Assembly: GCA_034401795.1 (NCBI GenBank)
Contig: CM067369.1
Location: forward strand, 94,119,712 to 94,183,711
DNA: 64,000 nucleotides
Reading direction: 5' to 3'
Source of the DNA: Chaetoderma sp. LZ-2023a
Taxonomy: Eukaryota > Mollusca > Caudofoveata > Chaetodermatida > Chaetodermatidae
Made by a program: the position numbers and the translations under genes. Under the pieces are notes generated by a model. The model was not told the origin of the DNA. It worked only from the letters and a program-made list of their open reading frames with translations, and did no database searches. This document shows, one piece after another, positions 11,056-22,312 of this stretch. Each line of letters starts with the position of its first letter. Position 1 is the stretch's first letter.

Positions 11056-12440
11056 CTGACTCCTCTTGTAGAACCAAAATTTGCAAATATCTTACTATTT
11101 TTAATTTGCATTTATAGCAAAATATCTAAATGTTCATTTATGTTTTGAGATTTGACGCGAGCTACTCCAGAGATGAAAAACGAGGTGAGATGCATGCGCG
11201 AGAGTGATACTGACTCTCCTCAAAATCGAAGCCTTGATATGGATGTAAATCTATGTTTTACTCATTTTCCTGTTTACTTGTATTGATATACTCCAAAATA
11301 ACAAGCAAACTTTCTACCGGAACCTGCGCATATTGGATGAAATTTGCAATGAGATGAAACTACCAGGAGTCATAGAAATCTCTGCACATGGGTTAAACTT
11401 CCAAGCTATTATAACACTTACTAAATAGACCACCATTCTGAGAATACATAGGCCTACGTTGACTCCCATTAGAGTAGCTTGTATCGATCGATATCTAGCA
11501 ACCTGCCAACATAAGAAGGGAATAGAGCCTGCAGGGATTGAGAAGTGTTAGCTCCTCTTTACTTGGGGTGTTTGGCAGTCACTACAAAGTTGTACAATTC
11601 TGGGAATTTTTCTAATTAATCAGGCTGTAGTAATTGATATAAAATATTACGATATTAAATATTCATTTGAAATTATGATTTTCTAGCACAGGCCAAAATT
11701 ATAAAATATTTAACCAACCCCTGTCCCATGAGGTTAATTGAAATAAGTTTTCTTCTATTTTTTGCGAGAAATGTATTCGTATAAATAGTAAATTTTCGTA
11801 ACAGTAATCGTTAAATTATCAATTTCTCTAGCCTTTGAGTCTAAACAACAATGTGACAGGTCCGGATAAAAAAGAAAATGCTAAGTGTAGTCCGTAAATA
11901 CAGGCAAAATATCATTTTCCCTATACGAAGAGCAGTCACTTATCTCATGAGACACATTTATTTTTGAATTTTGTTAATTATGGAAAGCAGATTATCTGCC
12001 TAAACAGAATGTTATACCGGTTTTATGTTACATCTCGAGAGTTCGGTATCAGCAAAATCATATCAGTATAACTAACAGTATAGCTATGATACTGGTATTC
12101 AAGATAATATTGGTTTATCGTGAAACCCTAGCTGCGACTAGTGAGACTACTACCTACACCAAGCTAAGAGTAATGAGTCAATAGAGTTAAGTCTGCAGAA
12201 CTTGAGACGTAATAATCGGCTGCCTCTATCACCTACAGGTGCTTTTCAACCAGCTACTTTGCTGCTGCATTAAAATCTATACAATAAAATTCCACAAGAC
12301 CAACCCAACACCAACCCCCACCACAACCCCCACCCCCACCAGTGTCCATACTGGATTATATTCCGCTACAGAAGGAATGTGCCAACGATAAGGACTTTAT
12401 AAACGAGGAAAAGAAATCCCTGGCAAAGCATAAATTATGC
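11056..12440. other. 1.4-kb interval without recognised features
   Basis: No ORF of note. An ACCCCCACC-rich patch lies at 12303-12340. Degraded repeat or intergenic DNA; any host exon here is too short to support. Confidence 0.4.
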
Positions 12441-13100
12441 TAAAGAAAATGATGATCCACTTCATGGCAGAGAACCATGGAAAAGTAAAATCCTAAGCTC
12501 ACTGCTCTGCAGTACTGCTTATATTGCTGCGTCATGGCCGGAAACATAACTTTCCAGTCGTTATGAAAACTGTGGATTCATAGATCAAAGATGCCCTTGG
12601 CAAGAAGAAGTTTGTAAATGCAACTTGTGTATCCTTGTTCCTGTACAACTGTATTAGCTGGGCAGCTCCAAAGGCAGCTCTAAACAAACTCGACACCTCC
12701 CGCCCACTCACTGCGCACTGACGGCTGGACAGCATAATTTCCAACGATGAACTATATTCAAGATGTGTAACATATCGCTGCTGTCCAGAAAAGTCACCCA
12801 GCAAAGATGGTCCATGTTTGGTTGGCGATGAGCTGAGGATGCCAGAGGTCACACCCATACAAAGAGTCTTCTCCCTACTGTGAGCTAAGTAACTATAAAG
12901 CCAGGAGAGGATGACATTGTATAAATCTTTTAAGACTACTGTGAAGTGACATCAAGAAAATAGGGCGCGGTATACTCAGATAAAAAATGGACCTGAGGAA
13001 GCTAAAGATTTTGGCTACGGACAAATTAGTGGTCAAAAGGACTGATTGCAGCTGTAGGATGTTTCTACGTAACTACAGCCGCAGGATAGTTAATTTATAC
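12440..13100 (+). pseudogene. LINE 3' fragment (C-terminal ORF and 3' UTR)
   Basis: Plus-strand reading in shifting frames resembles the C-terminal region of a LINE ORF2. It aligns at DNA level with the minus-strand copy at 55680-56985: both share AAGATGCCCTTGG, GCAGCTCCAAAGGCAGCTCT or its near match, AAAGATGGTCCATGTTTG, GACCTGAGGAAGCTAA and a 3' tail GATTGCAGCTGTAGGATGTT. It is 5'-truncated, with many stops and frameshifts, and starts after the reverse-transcriptase domain. The clade is not assigned. Confidence 0.7.
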
Positions 13101-13779
13101 ATTGTGCAATATAATCTAAATGAGATACACACACACGCACATTAATTTAAAGTTTGTCGAGTTGTCTGTTTATCACTTATTCTGCTTAGGATAAAGACAT
13201 CAGATCAGGCATGCCACATCTAGGTCAGACACTTGTATTAAAGTAGTCAATTGTAGTAATGACTTGCAGCTTGGATCAGCCATTCATCCATCGCACACAA
13301 TAGCTTTATATTCAATTTAGACATATATTGACAGTACTTTATAGCAACAACTTTCAGTCAAATAAAAAACTAAAATTGCTTTTAAAATGAGCAATAATTT
13401 ATATATATAATGAACTATGACATAAGGAAAAGTGCAAAGCATTAACTCGACATCAAAATATTATCAATCAAACTCGTGAGCTTCAATAAATTCCTGGTCA
13501 AATTTACAATCAGCCTTGACAGATATAACCTATAAAGTTTGCGGAATAGCAATAAACAGAAGTAATAATTCTCTGTGAAGCGTTATCTGAACTGACAATC
13601 GCGCAAGAACAAGACGGATCACTTCAGCCTCACCTTCAATGTCAAGTCAAAAACCTAGTGAGGAGAATAACGGCAAATAGTTGTCTCTTGGAGAAAAGCT
13701 AGTCTGTACAGTACAGCAAAGAAATAACTTCGATTGTTTTCAAAACAAACAAGAATTCCACGGAATTAAATGTCTCGTC
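13101..13779. other. Interval without a gene
   Basis: A segment around 13650-13710 (CCTAGTGAGGAGAA, AGTTGTCTCTTGGAGA) weakly resembles 42570-42625, hinting at an old interspersed repeat. Nothing else seen. Confidence 0.35.
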
Positions 13780-15195
13780 TGTCTCCTGTTTGTCACAGTG
13801 GCATTGACCTTTGACCTTGTGACCTCTGTGTTATGATGCCACTTCCTAACATTATAGGCTACCATATATTCAAGTTTAGATTAACCAATCCTGAAATGTA
13901 AATGATTTGCTGAATGGAAAAACTTACGGTTGAAAAGCAGAGTTCAAATAGCAATATTAGAATAGCCTTGACCTGTGTCCTGGTGAGCTCTATGTCACCA
14001 TCTTGTATCCTCTTGGCATAAGCAACCATGTACCCAAGTTGTGTTCGATTTGGGTTAAGCAATCCCGAAATATAAAATATGATAAGATTTGCTAAGCCTA
14101 AGAACTTAACATTGAAAAGTAACAAAGTTTTGTAGAAGTCAGAACGACCTTGACCTTCGACGTTGTGACTTCAGTGTCAGCATGCTGCTTCCTAACATTA
14201 TAGGTAACAAGTTATCCATGTTTAGTTCCAATACGGTTAACCAATCCAGAAAGATAAGCCAAGAGGTTTTGCTAAACACAAAAACTTAACAATAAAAAAG
14301 CAGAGTTTTGTATCATGATCACAGTGACCTTGACCATGTGGCCTCAGTATCATCATGATGCTTACTAACAGCATAACCTACCTCATAGCCAAGTTTAGTT
14401 GCAATAGGCCTAATCAATCATGAAATATAAGCTGAGAAGTTTTGTTAAATGCAAAAAATTAATGTTGAAATAACAGAGTTCTGTATCAAGGTCACGTGAT
14501 GCTGACATCAGCGTGCTGTTTCCTTTCAATGTATATCTCATGTACCCAAGTTTGGTTCCAATTGGATCAGGCATTGCTGAGATATAAGACAATAATTTTT
14601 GTTTAACGCCAAAGACTTAACGTAAAATATTAACAAAGATTATACCGTGACCTTTGACCCCATGACCTTGACTGCATGATGTCTGCATAAGCATGCTGCT
14701 TCCTCTTGATGTATGTCACCATGTATCCAAGTTTCGTTCGAATTGGATCAGGCACTGCTGAGATATAAGACAATAACTTTTGTTTAACGCAAAATATTAA
14801 CAAAGATTATACTGTGACCTTTGACCCCATAACCTTGACGTCATGACCGCTTTATCAGTAGCCTCCTTCCATTCAATGTATATCACGATGTACCCAAGTT
14901 TGTTTCAAATTGGATCAGGCATTGCTGAGATATAAGGTAAAAACTTTTGTTTAATGAAAAAACTTAACGTAAAATATTAACAAAGATTATACCATGATCT
15001 TTGACCCCCATAACCTTGACCGCATGATGTCTGCATCAGTATGCTGCTTCCTTTTGATGTATATCACCATGTACCCAAGTTTGGTTCCAATTGGATCAGG
15101 CATTGCTGAGATATAAAGCTATAACTTTTGTTTAACGCAAAAACTTAACGTAAAATATTAACAAAGATTATACCATGACCTTTGACCTCATAACC
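13780..15195 (+). mobile_element. GACCTTGACC core-repeat element, left part
   Basis: About eight tandem modules of roughly 165-181 bp, each with TGACCTTTGACC, a GCATGCTGCTTCC box, CCAAGTTTGGTTCCAATTGG, CAGGCATTGCTGAGATATAA and ACGTAAAATATTAACAAAGA. Spacings of the CCAAGTTTG box near the end are 181, 167 and 181. It continues after the pogo segment at 17106-17340. It is non-coding; ORFs repeat with the modules. Confidence 0.75.
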
Positions 15196-16241
15196 ATAAT
15201 CGCCAAGGAACAGAAGATATCACCAGCAGATTTCAAGGCATCACTAAGCTGGGGACATCGATTCATGGCCAGAAATCATTTATCCATCCGCCGGCGTACG
15301 CACATAGTACAGAAGCTTCCATCAGACTTCGAGGACAAGTTACTGAATTTCCAGAGATTCATCATCAAGAAAAGAAAAGAAAACGAGTACCATTGCATCG
15401 GGAATGCAGATTAGACGCCGTTAACATTTGATCTGCCTTACAGCACAACTGTAGAAAAAAAAGGAGCTAAGACTGTTAACATTGTCACCACGGGAAATGA
15501 GAAAAACAGATTCACTGTAATGCTGGCATGCCTATCAGATGGCACGAAGCTTCCACCCTATGTCATCTTCAAAAGAAAAACCATGCCGAAAGAGACATTT
15601 CCACCAGGCATCATAGTGTGAGTACACCCAAAGGGATGGATGGATAACGAAAACACCAAAGACTGGGTTAAGACCGTCTGGGGAAATCGGCCAGGAGGTT
15701 TAAGAAAGAAACGGAGCTTGCTTGTCCTTGATGCTTTTAGATGCCACAGAACACCGGAATTGAAGCAATATCTCACACAGGACCACAACACATATATTGC
15801 CATAATACCAGGTGGCATGACATGCATGCTTCAGCCACTCGATGTATGCATCAACAAACCGATCAAGGACATGTTAAGAGGAAGATGGAATGAGTGGATG
15901 ATGTCCGGAAGCCACACTTTTACGACGGGAGGGAAATGCGCAAGCCCGAGCTGCCAACAATATGTCAGTGGATAGTGGATGCCTGGACACAGCTTGACAA
16001 GAATATTATCATCCATTCTTTCAAGAAATGTTCAATATCTAACGCATTAGACGGCACCGAAGACGACACATTATGGAAGGATCCAAGCACAGACACACAG
16101 ACCACCCCCATGGATGAAGATGAATGAGACGCATACTACCACGATTCTGAAGAACAACAAGATTTACTATCAAGTGACGATGAGGAAGATTTCCTGGGAT
16201 TTGAGGGCGATGTAGCAATACATGAAGAAATGGACATTTAA
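15196..16241 (+). pseudogene. Pogo/Tigger-type transposase relic
   Basis: A DDE_1 transposase reading frame. A Tc5/CENP-B-type helix-turn-helix piece comes first (FKASLSWGHRFMARNHLS, RTHIVQKLP). Then DLPYSTTVEKKGAKTVNI, the second acidic site LLVLDAFRCHRTPE, and CMLQPLDVCINKPIKD with the third acidic residue 36 positions on (DD36D). Next come KCSISNALDGTEDD and an acidic tail ending at TAA 16241. In-frame stops lie at 15412-15414, where DETP would be expected, at 15619-15621 and at 16125-16127; a frameshift lies near 15930. The N-terminal domain is missing. The first seven codons of the apparent ORF at 15175 belong to the flanking GACCTTGACC array. Nuclear cut-and-paste transposase in origin; now dead. 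Confidence 0.85.
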
Positions 16242-17105
16242 TACAAATAATCCAGCTTGACATGCCTATCAGATGGCACGAAGCATCTTAATATATTCCC
16301 AACATTTCCAATCGTATCACTGTCATATCGTATTTTATATAATATATCATAGTATATCATCATCATCATAATAATATATTATAATATAGTGCTATAATCT
16401 AGTTTATTCCACGCATTGTTTATTAAATAAATTGAATTATCTTCAATTTGAAATGATTTTCTATTCTCATCCTTTCGTTTCCATAGTTACTTCGTCATAC
16501 GTTGACGGCTGTGACCTTTAACCTTAACCTGTCAATCATAATCATCATCCTGCATGCCGATTGGTCAAAACGTTGTGCCGTTTAGCACATAGAAAACATT
16601 CCTTTCTATATCTATGTAAATGCTAGATCGCCTTGAAAAGCATCGGCCCTATCATTCTTTTTTAACATATTTATGTCCGTATCTGTGTAGCAATCTATGG
16701 ATTTTAAACATCTCTATGTTCAACTTGGGAAGACAAGAGTAACCTCCCTTTATAGACATAAATTAGAACAAATTACAGGAAACAATGGCGTTGTAAAAAA
16801 GTTGAATGATGGTTTATTTGATCATTTTACAACACCATATGATATTTAATAAAGGTATAACACAATATTTAGACAGTAGTAAGGCATTTCAACGATCTAT
16901 TTGAGATAGTACCATTATAGACATGTTAGAATGCGATCGTTATTCCCGACTGATTCCCGATCCATAAAATCACATTTTCAGCTCTGAATTTTGTGATTCT
17001 GACGAAAAATTCTGAGGAAAAAAATGTGACAAATATTTATCCTTGTATATAGTGCGCAGCAGCTTTTTATAACATGTAATTTGAGCAAAAAAGTGTGCAA
17101 TATAC
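16242..17105. other. Sequence downstream of the pogo relic
   Basis: Unique in the window. It holds AATAAATTGAATT (16427) and AATAAAGG (16847), possible poly(A) signals, and ATAATATAT-rich DNA (16330-16400). It is probably the 3' part of the inserted element, but no inverted end was matched. Confidence 0.4.
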
Positions 17106-17340
17106 ACAGAATTTAACGGTAACAAAGATTATACTGTAACCGTTGACCCCTGTAACCTTGACCTCATGGCCTTTTTATCAGCGGGTTGCTTCATTTTGAC
17201 GTATATTACCATCTACCCAAGTTTGGTTCCAATTGGATCAGGCATTGCTAAGATATAAACTTAGCTTAAAAGTTTATGCCACCGCCGCCGGAAAAGTGAT
17301 ACCTATGTCTCGATCCTGCTTCGCAGGGCGAGTAAAATTC
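17106..17340 (+). mobile_element. GACCTTGACC core-repeat element, 3' end with hairpin
   Basis: The last module (GGTAACAAAGATTATACTGT, CCAAGTTTGGTTCCAATTGG) is followed by GCCACCGCCGCCGG and a stem-loop CCTGC-TTC-GCAGG (17310-17322) before GAGTAAAATTCTG. It lacks a GACG microsatellite but keeps the terminal hairpin. Confidence 0.7.
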
Positions 17341-17352
17341 TGAAAATAATGT

Positions 17353-17425
17353 ACGAAATGTTTTGCTGAATATTTTGAATTTAATTGGATTGAATTTTCC
17401 AATTATGTTCAAAATATCCAACAGT
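17353..17425. mobile_element. Short foldback (family A/D-type arms)
   Basis: TGCTGAATATTTTGAATTTAATTGG pairs with CCAATTATGTTCAAAATATCCAACA (positions 17361-17421), with a minimal loop. Confidence 0.6.
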
Positions 17426-17452
17426 ACGTTTTATTTTGTTTTGGAAACATGT

Positions 17453-17700
17453 TTTAACCCTTTCACAGAGGCCAGTTTTTGCCGGCTTGACCGCTAAAGG
17501 ATTAAGCTTTTTCTGAGTTGTACTGTACATTTCTTTACTGCTTTAATGTTCAAATTTTGCCAAGAAAATTTCAATTCTCTCATACGAAACCTCCATCTGT
17601 CCTTTAGGCTGCAAATGGAGGTTTTCCGAACCTATATCAGAAGCCATTTTGGCGATCTTGACCATTAAAGGGCCGATAGACATTCCATTATAAATGACAC
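17453..17700. mobile_element. Family B fragments
   Basis: TTAACCCTTTCACAGAGGCC (17454-17473) and GGCTTGACCGCTAAAGGATTAA (17490-17506), then arms with GGCTGCAAATGGAGGTTTTC and TTGACCATTAAAGGG. Degraded. Confidence 0.55.
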
Positions 17701-17799
17701 TGACTGAAATTTAAGTGTGCAATAGGCGAATGATGTTAGCTCGCAGTGCTAGTTTGCGCAAGCCATCCACAAGCACACACTGTTAACTTTCCCTGTATG

Positions 17800-18357
17800 C
17801 TTAACCGCATGCTACTGCAACTTTATGCATGCTTAACTGCGTGCTCCCTCAACCTTGCACATGCCTAACCACATGCTCCCATAACCTCGCACAAGCTTAA
17901 CCGCATGCTACTGCAACTTTATGCATGCTTAACTGCGTGCTCCCTCAACCTTGCACATGCCTAACCACATGCTCCCATAACCTCGCACAAGCTTAACCGC
18001 ATGCTACTGCAACTTTATGCATGCTTAACTGCGTGCTCCCACAACCTTGCACATGCCTAACCACATGCTCCCATAACCTCTCACAAGCTTAACCGCATGC
18101 TACTGCAACTTTATGCATGCTTAACTGTGTCCTCCCACAACCTTGCACATGCCTAACCACATGCTCCCATAACCTCGCACAAGCTTAACCGCATGCTACT
18201 GCAACTTTATGCATGCTTAACTGTGTGCTCCCACAACCTTGCACATGCCTAACCACATGCTCCCATAACCTCGCACAAGCTTAACTGCATGCTCCCGCAA
18301 CTTTGCACACACTTACCCAACCGCATGCTCCCTCAACCTCGCGTGCTCCCACAAACT
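17800..18357. repeat. Satellite with 96-bp higher-order unit of three 32-bp monomers
   Basis: About 5.5 copies of a 96-bp unit; AAGCTTAACC recurs at intervals of exactly 96 (17894, 17990, 18086, 18182, 18278). Each unit is three related 32-mers, starting CTTAACCGCATGCTACTGCA, CTTAACTGCGTGCTCCCTCA and CCTAACCACATGCTCCCATA. Copies differ at only a few bases. The array decays after 18300. It is non-coding. Confidence 0.9.
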
Positions 18358-18840
18358 CATCTTTTTAATCTTTTCAAACCTCTTCACAGACCAGATTGAG
18401 AATATCAGAAATCTTTGTCTCTCTGTTTCTCTGTCTGTTCGTCAAATCTTTTACATTTTTGACAAAGCTGCCTAAGTAACAACTATAGTGCATCACACTT
18501 GTCCTAAGATGGTGGAAATATCCGTAATAAGAATTTTGAGAGTGAGTTAACTATATGGAAATCACTGTTGTCTGAGATTATATTGCCTGTTCCTGTTTAA
18601 ATTGATTTCAAATTACAGTATTTCAGGCAGTTTCGGATCACTACTTAAACCATTATTTCCTATGAAGTTACTCATGGAATAAATTTAAATTTAGTTTGAC
18701 TTTTGCCCTTCGAAGAATTTTACAATAGTATGAGTTAACTGAATACAGCAATTCCGATCACTTTGGGTAGTTTCAGATCATGCCATTTTAACTGTCAGTT
18801 TGACGACTATAAAAGAATATTTTTAAACCAATCTTTCCTA
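18358..18840. other. Interval without recognised features
   Basis: Contains TTTGGGTAGTTTCAGATCA and a similar TCAGGCAGTTTCGGATCACTA, a weak direct repeat. No coding signal. Confidence 0.35.
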
Positions 18841-18879
18841 ATGTCATATGTTTTGACACGGCCAAAAACAACAAGAGCT

Positions 18880-19995
18880 CCGAAAATGGCGCATAACACC
18901 CTGCCATGATGACAAACCAATGAATGAGAGCTATCAGAAAATATTTATTTCTTCCTCAGACCCAGACCAGTCATCCTTATGAAGTGTTAAAGCAATCCGT
19001 TAAAAGGTCAAGGAGGTATCGTCCGGAAAGCAATTTTCAAGATGACCATCACTGACTGGTGACCATATTGGATTTTGGATATTTCGATAGGTTTCTTCAA
19101 CACACATATTCCAACGACCCTAAGAAGTGATCCGATAAATGGTAACGGAGATATCATCCAGACACCAACTTTCAAGATGGTAACCCATGGCTGGCAGCCA
19201 TCTTGGAGTTCAGATCATCATCAATTTCGATAGGTTTCTTCTCCAGACCTAGTTCAACCACCCTATCAAGTTTCATAGCGATCTGATAAACGATAACAGT
19301 TATCATTTGGAGACCAATTTTCAAGATGGCCACTGGTGGCTGGTGGCCATCTTGGATTTAGGATCAATGTTGATTTCGATAGGTTTCTTCCCCAGACCTA
19401 TTCCAACAACTCTACAAAGTTTCAGTGATCCGATAAATGGTAACGAAGTTATCATCCGGAAACCAATTTTCAAGATGGCCGCCAGTGGAGTGGCTGCCAT
19501 CTTGGATTTCTGATCATTGTTGATTTCGATATGTTTCTTCCCCAGACATAGTCCAACCACTCTATGAAGTTTCAAAGCGATCCGATAAACGGTAACGGAG
19601 TTATCATCCGGAAACAAATTTTCAAGATGGCCGCTGGTAGTTGCCGGCCATCTTCGATTTCAGATCATCGCAGATTTCGATAGATTTCTTCCAAAGATCT
19701 AGTCCAACCACCCTATGAAGTTTCAATCCGATCCGACAAACAGTAATGGAGTTATGACCCGGAAACCAATTTTCAAGATGGCTGCTGGCGGCCATCTTGG
19801 ATATTGGATCATCGTCGCTTTCAATCGGTTTCTTCCCAAGACCTAGTCCAACCACCCTATAAAGTTTCAATGTGATCCGACAAACGGTAATGGAGTTATC
19901 ATCCGGAAACCTCTCTGCCGCCCGCCAGTCCGCCCGAACGGATGGCGCCATTACATAATACCATGCCAAATTATATGGCGGGGTATAAAAATGTG
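18880..19995 (+). mobile_element. Core-repeat element with AAGATGGCC modules
   Basis: About six tandem cores of 148-153 bp with CCGGAAACCAATTTTCAAGA, GGCCATCTTGGATTT, TTTCGATAGGTTTCTTCC, CCAACCACCCTAT and AGTTTCAAAGCGATCCGATA. Then a GCCCGCCAGTCCGCCCG patch and an imperfect terminal stem-loop, CCATGCCA/TATGGCGGGG (19962-19985). The minus-strand ORFs at 19321-20035 only reflect the period being divisible by three in places. Confidence 0.7.
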
Positions 19996-20614
19996 AAAAC
20001 CATAAATGACATACAAATGTATGCTGTCTATACAAGCATTTTTAGCATACCAAGCTTTGATAAGATTCTCAAGATTAGATTTTAGTAGTTGGATCGTTAA
20101 TCGGGACAGGGAGTTTATTATGGATTAAATGCTGGAAATCTGACACAATTGAGATGGTTTGTATGTTTCTAGGTTGTCTATAAACTGAAGCTACTAACAA
20201 ACATAGCAAAATATTAAACAAAAGCCGAGTTCCAAGAAACTTGTTTGATATTTAAGATAGTCATCTGAAATTGCCGATGATCCGGAACTGCTGTACCAAC
20301 TGTATTGAACATATTTCTTGTAGCCTTCTGGTTGACAGAAATCTAAAGGGATTTGATTGGCGAAAGCATTAAAGATTTATCAATCTTATGGCATGGCACA
20401 ATATCTCATGGACTTCGACAAGACCTATATTTACTATATATATTTAAAACAGGCCCTAAAATTTGGAAGACTATAGGAACCTAAAAATCGATTACCTGAT
20501 TTTTGCCACAGGTAATCTATCGTTCGGTTATGCAATATGGCTTTGCATAACCTTTTTCATTATATTAAATGGTTACCTAATGTAAGACCTGTGTATTTAT
20601 CTCCAAATTCTCGA
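19996..20614. other. Interval without recognised features
   Basis: No ORF, RNA gene or shared repeat seen. Confidence 0.35.
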
Positions 20615-20618
20615 TTAA

Positions 20619-20800
20619 CCCTTACCACTCTGGTGTCAATATTCTATCTTTTACTGTGTCAATATCAAAGAAACTGGTGTACATTTTTCAACAATTTTGT
20701 TGGGCGATGTTGCTGTCCACCAAATTTGATGAAAAATGAACACAGTTCATCTTTTAATTCAACTATAAAATTAAAAATATTGACATCAGTGTGGTAAGGG
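20619..20800. mobile_element. Family C foldback MITE flanked by TTAA
   Basis: 182 bp between TTAA 20615-20618 and TTAA 20801-20804. Ends CCCTTACCACTCTGGTGTCA and TGACATCAGTGTGGTAAGGG. The arms include TTTTTCAACAATTTTGTTGG and its inverse. A related copy at 53640-53840 also has TTAA on both sides. The end structure suggests piggyBac-type mobilisation. Confidence 0.85.
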
Positions 20801-20804
20801 TTAA

Positions 20805-22312
20805 AGCTGCCTTTTAAACAATCATTGAATATCTGGATGCTAGCGTTTTCTCTGTGATATTTGATTTGTATCGGGATGCTAATGTTTTCTTTGTAACATT
20901 TCATTTCTATCACAATCTATCAGTTTATCCAGTGAGTCATTTATGTGTTCTACAGTATCTTGACTATCTGATTATTGCAATGCAAATGCGTAGTGTTACC
21001 ATGCAGGGCTAGAATTTTAACACAAATCCATTAATGGATAAAAATATGACATAGTTTTAAAATGGCTAATATTTAGTTATCTAAAGCTGCCATTATGTAT
21101 TATTCGAAACAGAAAGGTTGAGATAAGAGGTTAATTTTTTTAGACTTCACAATATAAATTTTGCTTGTCTTATGTTGAGTGGTCGTCATTCAGAATATAA
21201 TTTGAAAAGAATGTTCCAGATAAGTTTGTTTTTCCAAACACAATAAATTTGGTGCATCTTATGTGGGTTCGAGATAAGAAGTGCGTTTTATGGCACTTCG
21301 CTGTATAAATTTGGCGCGCATTATGTGATACAGACATTGTGCATTATAGTCTATATTCTTCCGAGATTGGAAGGTAGGTTTTAAATGCCTTTAAAGCATT
21401 CTGAATCTGTCTAACATTCAGCTTTTTTCGCTTAGCTACTATTTTAAATAAGGAATCCAAAAATAAACATATAGCACATTTTTCATTATTTATCTGAACA
21501 ATTCCGAAATGTGTTGTTTCAAGAGCTGTTCTATGAGTCTTAATACATTATAGTATACGATTAGTAACTGACAAACAAGACTAACTACGACTTATGGACT
21601 ACTTTATTACTAATCATCCAGACCTACATACAGTTAAAGCTGATGCTCCACTTATATAAACACATTTCCTTCTTTCGAACGCAGAGCTAACCAAACCAGA
21701 CCACATATATTTTTATATGACAATGAATTTGATTAGACTGAGAACAATCAGGTCAACTAATCATAATCATGGATACTTAAACTTATGGCCGGCTTCTGAT
21801 GTGAAACTATGCAATTAGCACTTATCAGAGACGTCTGAGCAAAACACACATAATGGTAATATGTTTGGTTTATGCCCGACGTTTTCCATAGTTTATCTAA
21901 GTTATTTCCAATTTGCCACGAAAAGCTTAAAAAAACACTGGCTTATTTTCAGCAAGCATGCGAGCTCAAACCACCCACCGAGCTTGTCCATGATAATCCA
22001 TTCCAATTTACATCCTCGGAAATCCATTTGTATGATTTTATTGGATACCAGTGTAAATTCTGCCAACTTCATTCTGCTGCGTAGCCGTAGGATAGCATAA
22101 CATGACCCAAGTAGTTATAAATTCTCCCTAGTCACGAAAATCTGTCAACAATTATGGTACATCAACTGGTTTTTCTTATTTTAATAGCCGATTTTCATAT
22201 CTAAATACGCACAACCGGATATAGATAACTTTCAAGGCACATGGAACTGAATGAAATGAATGTAGCAGAAAAAATTCAAAAACTTTTAATATAATTTTTT
22301 ATTTTAAATTCA
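20805..22312. other. 1.5-kb interval without recognised features
   Basis: AT-rich. The words GATAAGAGGTTAA/GATAAGAAGTGCG and TATAAATTTTGCTTG/TATAAATTTGGCGCG occur twice each (21123-21300), an old tandem duplication. Overlapping ORFs at 21861-22100 show no recognisable domain. Confidence 0.4.

Noticed and set aside
11190-11200. Possible exon end GAAAAACGAG|GTGAGA near 11186
   Set aside because: A single donor-like match with no supporting frame; expected often by chance.
15558-15827. Minus-strand 89-codon ORF
   Set aside because: It is antisense to the pogo transposase frame, which has clear family motifs.
17800-18357. CRISPR-like array
   Set aside because: There are no unique spacers; it is a contiguous satellite of 32-bp monomers in a eukaryotic context.
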